14,268 bases of DNA from Desulfuromusa sp. GTDB taxonomy: Bacteria; Desulfobacterota; Desulfuromonadia; Desulfuromonadales; Geopsychrobacteraceae. The translations under genes were made by a program, and so were the position numbers. Position 1 is the stretch's first letter, and every line of letters begins with the position of its first letter. Under the pieces are notes generated by a model. The model was given only the letters and a program-made list of their open reading frames with translations. It made no database searches and was not told where the DNA came from. Of this stretch, positions 7,552-12,749 are shown in pieces. The stretch lies in NCBI GenBank assembly GCA_029934095.1, contig JAOZMV010000016.1:1-14268 (forward strand), written 5' to 3'.

Positions 7552-8745
7552 TCAATCCTTCTCCACTGCGGCAGCGATTGTAGTTTTGACCAGCTGCCCC
7601 GGACGAACTTTTTGGAGCCCCTGAACAATGATTGTCTCTCCAGCAGTCAGCCCGGTCTCAATGGCCAGGAATGACCCAATGGTGGCTCCTGTAGTGACGG
7701 ATCGCTGTTCCACTTGACCTTGATCATTCACCACCAGCACATAGCGGCCATTGCGATCCTCAAGAATTGCAGCCTGTGAGATGACCGGCATTAACTTTGT
7801 CTGACTCCGGCCAGCGACAAGGGTGACATATTGGCCTGGTAATAAAAGGGCATCATGATTGTCAAACAAAGCCCGTACGGTAACGGTTCCGGTTGTCGGA
7901 TCGACTTGATTGTCGACAAAATCTATCCGCCCGGAATTTTCAAGCAGTTGACCGTTGGCTAGTTTAAGTCGTGGTTTCATGATGCTGTTTATTGGTTTGT
8001 TGGTAGCATCGGCCTGAGCTGCCCGGATGGCAGAAATATCATTTTCACTGAGGGAAAACTGAACGCGGATGGGATCCAGCTGAACAATTTTAGCCAGGGC
8101 TCCTGAAGTTGGTCCACACAGGTTTCCTTTAGTCAAAGCTGTTGCTCCGATGCGACCGCTGATCGGAGCTGACACGCGTGTATATTCAAGCTCAATTTCA
8201 GATAGCCGTAAAACTGCTTGAGCCTCCTTTAACTCTGCAAGAGTCTGCTGTTCTATCGCCTCGGCTATCTCAATATCGGTGATTGGAATCCCACCAGAAC
8301 GCACTGTGTGAACCCGTTTCAGGTGTTGTCTGGCTTTTTTCAGTATAACTTGAGCTTTAGCTACTCGGGCTTGATTTGCTGCAACCCTTACCCGGTATGG
8401 TGCTGGCTCAATAACGTAAAGAAGATCACCGGCGCGAACGTCACTCCCCTCTTTAAAATGAATCTGTTCCAGAAATCCGCTGACCCGTGCAGTCAAAGCA
8501 ACCGTCTGCACCGCCTCCACATGACCTACATATTCGGTCAGGGGAGTCACATCCTTTTCAGCCACAGTGACAACTGTGACCAGAGGTGGAGTTCCGGTTT
8601 TTTTGGTCGGAGCTGCTGTCGCTTTTCTGGGGAGAACGACTACAAGGGATAAGATCAACAAGAACATAACAACAAAATTTATCGTGTGTACTGCTTTTGG
8701 AAAACAGAATAGAGGGTGTTTTATTGGGTGATGAATGTGTTTCAT
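7552..8745 (-). CDS. RND periplasmic adaptor (membrane fusion protein)
   Basis: A 397-residue membrane-fusion protein linking the RND pump to the outer-membrane channel. An N-terminal hydrophobic helix (about 22-39) ending near KATAAP looks like a signal peptide or membrane anchor; no lipobox Cys follows, so it is probably not a lipoprotein. The split biotinyl-lipoyl domain is seen as ARVSGFLEQIHFKEG-DV-AGDLLYVIEP (86-113) and YTRVSAPISGRIG (188-200), flanking a helical hairpin. The C-terminal beta-barrel and membrane-proximal regions are complete. The cytoplasmic tip is unusually His-rich (MKHIHHPIKH). GGAG lies about 10 nt before the ATG. It is 39 nt downstream of tetR and 3 nt before the pump gene, so all three are very likely co-transcribed. 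Confidence 0.94.
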   Translation of the reverse strand: MKHIHHPIKHPLFCFPKAVHTINFVVMFLLILSLVVVLPRKATAAPTKKTGTPPLVTVVTVAEKDVTPLTEYVGHVEAVQTVALTARVSGFLEQIHFKEGSDVRAGDLLYVIEPAPYRVRVAANQARVAKAQVILKKARQHLKRVHTVRSGGIPITDIEIAEAIEQQTLAELKEAQAVLRLSEIELEYTRVSAPISGRIGATALTKGNLCGPTSGALAKIVQLDPIRVQFSLSENDISAIRAAQADATNKPINSIMKPRLKLANGQLLENSGRIDFVDNQVDPTTGTVTVRALFDNHDALLLPGQYVTLVAGRSQTKLMPVISQAAILEDRNGRYVLVVNDQGQVEQRSVTTGATIGSFLAIETGLTAGETIIVQGLQKVRPGQLVKTTIAAAVEKD

Positions 8746-8784
8746 GGTTTCAGTGCTCCAGGAAAATTTATAGTTTTCAGATTG

Positions 8785-9381
8785 TTAAGAATCGACCCTG
8801 TTTCTAATCGCATCCCAACAGCCATCAGCTAGTTGAATTATCATCGCTTCATCCAATTTAACCAGTCCAGCCATTGCATCTCGAAGCAGAAAGAGAACCG
8901 GGCCAAAGGCTAAAGCATGCAACAGTGGTACAGGCAAGGACTTGATCTCTTTGCGACTTCCTTCAAAAAAAAGTTTCATAAACGGATTTTGACGGTCAGA
9001 TATTTTTTCGAGTAGCAGCTTCTCCCGTTTCTTCTCAATTCCGAAGGGTGAATGGTAATACTGCTCCAAAAATTTGAACTCGTGAGGGTGGTCTTTCAAG
9101 AAACAGGTAAGGTTGATGATGAGATGCAGAAATTGCTTTCGAGTCGAGTGCGTTGGATCAACTCCATCTATAATTGCCATCTGGAGAGCTTCATCGACTT
9201 CTTCATAAAGAGTCTCAATCAACGTGTTTTTATCTTTAAAATAGCGATAAACACTACCAACGCCAACATTGGCTTGATCCGCAAGCCGAGCCATTGGAGC
9301 ATTATGAAAACCATACTCTGAAAAAAGCTCTAATGCGGCTTTCAATATAGCTTTTCGTTTATTCTCATCTATAGATGGCAT
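8785..9381 (-). CDS. TetR/AcrR-family repressor of the efflux operon
   Basis: DNA-binding regulator of 198 residues from the chosen start. The N-terminal helix-turn-helix is canonical: KAILKAALELFSEYGF (about 10-25), then MARLADQANVGVGSVYRYFK (30-49). The C-terminal all-helical half is the ligand-binding and dimer domain and diverges from well-known members. The frame is open 38 codons further upstream, but that extension would cover the promoter and operator and has no TetR-like sequence. The ATG at 9381 has GAGGG 7 nt upstream and gives the standard TetR start. As first gene of the operon it would repress its own promoter and the pump genes until an effector binds (inference from family and context). 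Confidence 0.93.
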   Translation of the reverse strand: MPSIDENKRKAILKAALELFSEYGFHNAPMARLADQANVGVGSVYRYFKDKNTLIETLYEEVDEALQMAIIDGVDPTHSTRKQFLHLIINLTCFLKDHPHEFKFLEQYYHSPFGIEKKREKLLLEKISDRQNPFMKLFFEGSRKEIKSLPVPLLHALAFGPVLFLLRDAMAGLVKLDEAMIIQLADGCWDAIRNRVDS

Positions 9382-9396
9382 ATGAGTTCCCTCTTG

Positions 9397-9412
9397 CGGA
9401 ATGAACGTTCCG
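9397..9412. promoter_or_regulatory. Candidate TetR operator
   Basis: CGGAATGAACGTTCCG contains a perfect 8-bp palindrome GAACGTTC (9403-9410) with partly symmetric flanks (CGGAA and TTCCG). It starts 3 nt downstream of the predicted -10 box of the tetR promoter and so covers the expected transcription start, a classic site for TetR autorepression. GAACGTTC-type half-sites are common among TetR-family operators. Binding by this protein is inference. Confidence 0.6.
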
Positions 9413-9415
9413 TCA

Positions 9416-9444
9416 AAGGTAGGGATTAATAAATTACATGTCAA
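9416..9444 (-). promoter_or_regulatory. Promoter of the tetR-efflux operon
   Basis: Minus strand: perfect -35 TTGACA (9444-9439), 17-nt spacer, -10 TACCTT (9421-9416, three of six to consensus). The predicted start near 9409 falls inside the GAACGTTC palindrome, giving a leader of about 28 nt before the tetR ATG. The strong -35, correct spacing and overlapping operator together support a repressible promoter. Confidence 0.65.
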
Positions 9445-9488
9445 GAAATTAGGTCTGGGGCAATTTAGAAACGGGAATAAAATAAGGC

Positions 9489-9517
9489 GGCCCAACCATT
9501 TAGGATCAGGTTGGGCC
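9489..9517 (-). terminator. Hairpin, possible terminator of the methyltransferase transcript
   Basis: GGCCCAAC (9489-9496) and GTTGGGCC (9510-9517) are perfect 8-nt inverted arms around a 13-nt loop. On the minus strand the stem is followed after a few bases by a T-rich stretch (TTATTTTATT), as in a modest Rho-independent terminator. It lies about 28 nt after the methyltransferase stop codon and 45 nt before the -35 box of the efflux operon, so it could insulate the two units. The right arm belongs to repeat copy B. Confidence 0.5.
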
Positions 9518-9540
9518 AGGTTTGTATTGCGGATCGTGAA
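9497..9540. repeat. Direct repeat copy B (44 bp), upstream of the efflux operon
   Basis: It matches 1991-2034 in the same orientation at 39 of 44 positions. It starts immediately after the GGCCCAAC arm of the hairpin and ends 5 nt before the methyltransferase stop codon. Together with copy A it brackets the five efflux genes and their promoter. No transposase or target-site duplication was recognised next to either copy. Confidence 0.85.
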
Positions 9541-9545
9541 TTATT

Positions 9546-10328
9546 CTACAAATTCTTACCAACAACATATTTGAAATAGTTGTCTATATAAATAGTACCG
9601 TCATCTGCTTGCTTTGAACCAATGACTTTCCTTAGTTCCTTTTTTAAGGTTTCTTCACTGATAGCTTTCAGAGCCATTTGAATTGGTCCAGTTGATATAT
9701 TTACTTTCCAAAAGATTTCGAAATCTTTGTACTTAAATGGACAATGAACATCTTTACTCACAATGATATCTAATCCAACGGACTCCATTAAGTTTTCAAG
9801 CACATTGTCTCCTGATAATTCAAATGGTCCCTTGCCTGCAGGAGGTGAAGGTAGAAGCTTTTTTACCGCCTCAAAAATAATTCGATATTCGACCTTTTCA
9901 GGTTTACTCCAGAGACTGACAGCTACCAACCCATTCCTTCTGGTGACCCTTTTAAGTTCACGCAGCGTCTCACGTTTATCCTCTGTATATTGAAGGGAGC
10001 TTGATGCTAATACAACATCAAACATGCTGTCTGTGTAGGGTAATTCCTGAATATCTCCGACAGTGAATGTCCCGCTAAGCACCTGCTTTTGGGCAAATTC
10101 AACCATAGCGGGAGCTGCTTCAATTCCTGTGATTTTTGCCCCACGCTGCTCTGCCAACAAGCATGCCCCGCCACCGCCGCAGCCAGCATCTAAAAAATTG
10201 GAATTGCTGTTGAGATTAACTTCATCAAAAATGGCCTCCCACTGGGGTTTCTGTAACGGCTCTTGAAGCTCACACCAGTTACGTGCTGCTGAATTCCATA
10301 AAGCTCCTTGAATTTCTCCGCTTCCCAT
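9546..10328 (-). CDS. Class I SAM-dependent methyltransferase (UbiE/Methyltransf_11 type)
   Basis: A 260-residue Rossmann-fold methyltransferase. Motif I is FLDAGCGGGG (about 45-54), the acidic residue at the end of strand 2 is in GIEAAP (Glu70), motif II is in GDIQELPYTDSMFDVVLASS (91-110), and LRELKRVTRRNGLVAVSLW (123-141) is the post-motif segment typical of the UbiE-like group. The substrate is unknown; the second half, which would bind it, has no recognised signature. The frame is open for 34 more codons upstream. The ATG at 10328 is preferred because TGGAG lies about 5 nt before it, MGSGEIQGALWNSAARNW is the usual family beginning, and the extension spans a perfect inverted repeat. The gene is downstream of the TSUP permease on the same strand and may share its transcript. 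Confidence 0.85.
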   Translation of the reverse strand: MGSGEIQGALWNSAARNWCELQEPLQKPQWEAIFDEVNLNSNSNFLDAGCGGGGACLLAEQRGAKITGIEAAPAMVEFAQKQVLSGTFTVGDIQELPYTDSMFDVVLASSSLQYTEDKRETLRELKRVTRRNGLVAVSLWSKPEKVEYRIIFEAVKKLLPSPPAGKGPFELSGDNVLENLMESVGLDIIVSKDVHCPFKYKDFEIFWKVNISTGPIQMALKAISEETLKKELRKVIGSKQADDGTIYIDNYFKYVVGKNL

Positions 10329-10379
10329 GATTTCTCCAAGAATAAATAGGGTTTGTGGTGAGATGCTTGCCTTTAAGGG

Positions 10380-10396
10380 GGCAAAGCGTCTTTGCC
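10380..10396. repeat. Perfect inverted repeat between permease and methyltransferase genes
   Basis: GGCAAAG-CGT-CTTTGCC: 7-bp perfect arms with a 3-nt centre, 67 nt after the permease stop codon and 51 nt before the methyltransferase ATG. Neither strand has a T-run after the stem, so an intrinsic terminator is unlikely. It could be an operator or a transcript-processing or stabilising hairpin. Its presence argues that this stretch is intergenic rather than coding. Confidence 0.6.
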
Positions 10397-10463
10397 TTAC
10401 GAACAGTGCTTTTCTTGAAATTGGTATCATGTCTCCAGAAGATACTCGTTCAGGTTGATTTTT

Positions 10464-11234
10464 TTATGGATTGTTGAATAGGATCATTTTAAGTATTAGT
10501 AGAAAACAAACGGTAACCAACATTGGCTTAACCAGTTTGCTCCCCTTTAACATGACAGCTTCGGAGCCATATCGAGCTCCAATCCATTGACCGATGGCCA
10601 TACAAAGACCAACCCGCCAGACAACATTTCCACCCAGAATAAAAACCGTCAATGATGCTGTATTGGTCGCAAGCAACAACAATCTGGTGTGGGCAGTTGC
10701 CTTCGAAAGGTTGTAGCCTAGCAAAGAGACAAAACCAAGGGCAAATAACGAACCAGAAGCTGGCCCGAAAAAACCATCATAGAAACCCACGATGGAGGTA
10801 ATGAGCGCGGCAAACAGACCTATCTGCATCCGCTGCTGCTTATCAAGATCACCTATTCTGGGTGAAAAAAGAAAATAGAGAGCAACCGCACCAATGAGCC
10901 AGGGTATATATTTTATTAAAAAATCGGCATGAATATGCTGTATCACGAGCGCGCCTAAGGCAGCACCAGCAAAAGAACTGAGAAGCGGCAGCTTCATGGA
11001 GGGAATATCCAACACCCCTTGTCGTCGGTAATACATGACTGCAGACAATTTCCCGAAGATTCCCTGCAGCTTACTTGTCGCCAGGGCTTCTACGGGCAAA
11101 AATCCCGACAATATGAGGGTTGGTAAAACGATGAGTCCCCCACCACCACTTATCGAATCAACAAACCCCGCAATGAGTGAAGTCGTAAATAAAAGGCCAT
11201 ATATTTCGTACGATAAATCCAAAAGAATCTCCAC
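10464..11234 (-). CDS. TSUP (TauE/SafE-like) membrane permease
   Basis: A 256-residue inner-membrane protein of the sulfite-exporter TauE/SafE (YfcA-like) family. The start of the first repeat is typical: GFVDSISGGGGLIVLPTL (about 23-40). The second-half counterpart IVGFYDGFFGPASGSLF (about 148-164) follows, with roughly eight hydrophobic helices in all. Known members move sulfur-containing organic or inorganic anions; the substrate here is unknown and no sulfur gene is adjacent. The start is uncertain. A GTG at 11234 is the first possible codon (an in-frame TAA lies two codons earlier) but has no clear ribosome site. The bases GTGGAG themselves would make a good site for a TTG four codons later (11222). 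Both choices leave the membrane domain intact. Confidence 0.87.
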   Translation of the reverse strand: MEILLDLSYEIYGLLFTTSLIAGFVDSISGGGGLIVLPTLILSGFLPVEALATSKLQGIFGKLSAVMYYRRQGVLDIPSMKLPLLSSFAGAALGALVIQHIHADFLIKYIPWLIGAVALYFLFSPRIGDLDKQQRMQIGLFAALITSIVGFYDGFFGPASGSLFALGFVSLLGYNLSKATAHTRLLLLATNTASLTVFILGGNVVWRVGLCMAIGQWIGARYGSEAVMLKGSKLVKPMLVTVCFLLILKMILFNNP

Positions 11235-11358
11235 GGATTAGATGCTTTTGATTCCTTTTTCGTTAGAACTTTTATCATTCTTTTCATTTCTCAATTACTT
11301 TTTCAGTGCGGTGGATCGTTTTTTATTTTTGCCATATATTTCAAAGCATAGTGGAAGA

Positions 11359-12132
11359 TCAATACAGAAAATGCTTGATCTTCTCCCCCTTCTCCCCAAT
11401 CTCAGTCATTGCATCAATACCGATCTGCAGATGGCTATTGGCCCATTGTTGGGTCACTTGTTGATCCGACTCCTCGGTTTTCACCCCTTCGGGAGTAAGA
11501 GGCACGTCTGAAACCAGCAAGAGGGCACCACGAGCGATAACGTTATAGTGACCAACGATAAAAATGGTCGCAGTTTCCATGTCGATACCAATACTGGTCA
11601 TCTTTTTGAGTTTTTCCAGAAATGCCTGATCGTGTTCCCAGATACGACGATTGGTCGTATAAACCACCCCCGTACGATAGTCGTGTCCATGTTCGAGAAT
11701 CTTCTCGGAAATAAATTTGTGCAGTTTAAACGATGGCAATGCCGGAACCTCAGCTGGAAAATAATCGTTACTGGTCCCTTCGCCACGAATAGCAGCATTC
11801 GGCAGAATAAAGTGGCCGATCTCGGTCGATTTCTTCAGCCCGCCACACTTGCCGAGAAACAGTACTCCCTTCGGTTGTATCGCACTGAGCAGATCCATTA
11901 TCGTGGCCGCATTTGCTGAACCTATGCCGAAATTGATGATAGTCAAACCACTACTGTTAGTGGCCGACTGCATCGGTCTGTTTTTACCCTGAATGTCGCA
12001 GGAAAATTTCTCCGCAAACTTGTCGACATAGTGGCGAAAGTTGGTCAGTAAAATATAGTCGCCAAAGTCATCAAGCGACATCCCGGTATAGCGTGGCAAC
12101 CAGTTTTTGGTAATCTGCAGGCGGTCAACCAT
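11359..12132 (-). CDS. amn: AMP nucleosidase, short form
   Basis: Predicted to hydrolyse AMP to adenine and ribose 5-phosphate in the cytoplasm, controlling adenylate level and purine salvage. The 257 residues are a single nucleoside-phosphorylase-like domain. This matches the short AMP nucleosidases rather than the ~480-residue E. coli Amn with its extra N-terminal domain. Landmarks are FGIGSANAA (68-76, phosphate-loop region), FLGKCGGL (92-99), GIDMETATIF (182-191, the ribose-contacting Met-Glu pair) and SDVPLTPEGVKTEESD (208-223, with Asp209 as likely catalytic acid). The ATG is preceded by GAGGGAGC. A weak promoter candidate (TTGATC, 18 nt, TATTGT) lies between about 12173 and 12144. The downstream permease gene starts 124 nt after the stop, so an operon is possible but not compelling. 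A more general purine nucleosidase activity is the main alternative. Confidence 0.87.
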   Translation of the reverse strand: MVDRLQITKNWLPRYTGMSLDDFGDYILLTNFRHYVDKFAEKFSCDIQGKNRPMQSATNSSGLTIINFGIGSANAATIMDLLSAIQPKGVLFLGKCGGLKKSTEIGHFILPNAAIRGEGTSNDYFPAEVPALPSFKLHKFISEKILEHGHDYRTGVVYTTNRRIWEHDQAFLEKLKKMTSIGIDMETATIFIVGHYNVIARGALLLVSDVPLTPEGVKTEESDQQVTQQWANSHLQIGIDAMTEIGEKGEKIKHFLY

Positions 12133-12308
12133 GAAAGCTCCCTCTACAATATTGATAAGTTAAAACAAAGATCAAACTAAGATTGGTAATCCTTCCTGGA
12201 CTGAAAGATATTAAAGAAGGACAACCTATTGCTCGTCAAAAAACAGTCACACAATAAACCACCAAGCACTGAGTGTAGCAAAAGAAAGTCTTGGACTAAA
12301 TTTACCAT

Positions 12309-12551
12309 TCAACGACAAACAACAAAATTCGCCGTTTGTGACGTCAAGTCAAACACAACTTTGATCCTCTTGTCTCTCAGTTGCTGAAGCACTTGCTCGA
12401 CCTTATCTTCCAGCGTGCAACCAACGTCAGCCCAATCCGCCCCATCTCTGCTCACAAACTCCTGAATCATTCTCTGCAAAGTATCCGGGGTGATCTTATC
12501 GTAGGGTATCTCTATCCCTTCTTCGTGGGGGAATATTTTTTCCTGAGACAT
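12309..12551 (-). CDS. YheU-family (UPF0270) small protein
   Basis: An 80-residue soluble protein. From about residue 14 it follows the UPF0270 pattern: IPYDKITPDTLQRMIQEFV (14-32), SRDGADW (33-39), then TLEDKVEQVLQQLR (45-58) and a closing strand VVFDLTSQTANFVV. The biochemical role of this family is not established. The frame is open 20 codons further upstream, but the ATG at 12551 has AGAGG about 5 nt before it, and the promoter CTGACA-17-AATAAT lies within the would-be extension, so the short form is preferred. It is transcribed in the same direction as fic and amn but is separated from each by more than 130 nt. Confidence 0.85.
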   Translation of the reverse strand: MSQEKIFPHEEGIEIPYDKITPDTLQRMIQEFVSRDGADWADVGCTLEDKVEQVLQQLRDKRIKVVFDLTSQTANFVVCR

Positions 12552-12569
12552 GAATACCTCTATTATTGA

Positions 12570-12598
12570 ATTATTCTCTCTCTTTAGCTGATTGTCAG
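12570..12598 (-). promoter_or_regulatory. Promoter of the YheU-family gene
   Basis: Minus strand: CTGACA (12598-12593, five of six to the -35 consensus), 17-nt spacer, AATAAT (12575-12570, five of six to the -10 consensus). The predicted start near 12563 gives a leader of about 12 nt containing the AGAGG ribosome site of the ATG at 12551. It is one of the best sigma70-like matches in the window. Confidence 0.65.
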
Positions 12599-12654
12599 GC
12601 GATATGAACATTTCATCTGGTCATAGCTTTTTTTATTTCAACTTCACGGCATCT

Positions 12655-12674
12655 GGCACGATTGCGATCATGCC
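12655..12674. repeat. 20-bp hairpin between fic and the YheU-family gene
   Basis: GGCACGAT and ATCATGCC pair around a TGCG loop with one C-A mismatch. On the minus-strand transcript the mismatch becomes a G-U wobble, giving a continuous 8-bp stem with a 4-nt loop. No T-run follows on the minus strand, so it is not a standard terminator. It lies 57 nt upstream of the YheU-family -35 box. Confidence 0.5.
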
Positions 12675-12697
12675 CGCTCTCCAAGTTGGATGAAAAG

Positions 12698-12714
12698 ATG
12701 CCTGAATCCGGCAT
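12698..12714 (-). terminator. Weak terminator candidate after fic
   Basis: ATGCC (12698-12702) and GGCAT (12710-12714) form a 5-bp stem with a 7-nt loop, 35 nt after the fic stop codon. On the minus strand it is followed by CTTTTCATCC. The stem is short and the T-run only four bases, so termination would be partial at best. Confidence 0.3.
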
Positions 12715-12749
12715 ACTGAATAACCAGCGCGTCATTGTTGTTGATGGTA

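Noticed and set aside
9382..9495. Longer tetR frame with 38 extra codons
   Set aside because: The extension covers the promoter and operator, lacks TetR-like sequence, and the internal ATG has a strong ribosome site.
1991..9540. The two 44-bp repeats as attachment sites of an integrative element
   Set aside because: No integrase, excisionase, tRNA gene or phage gene lies between or beside them, so calling them att sites is not supported.
11130..11285. Short minus-strand frame starting ATGAAAAGAATG and overlapping the permease gene
   Set aside because: It is out of frame with the permease, about 50 codons, and its later part lies inside conserved permease sequence; it probably only reflects A-rich intergenic DNA.
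11242..11511. Open frame of 89 codons on the plus strand
   Set aside because: It runs antisense through the C-terminus of the AMP nucleosidase gene and the gap beside it, and has no recognisable protein features.
12288..12298. AGTC-CAA-GACT followed by TTCTTTT on the minus strand, considered as a terminator of the YheU-family gene
   Set aside because: The stem is only four A/T-containing base pairs and would not be stable enough.
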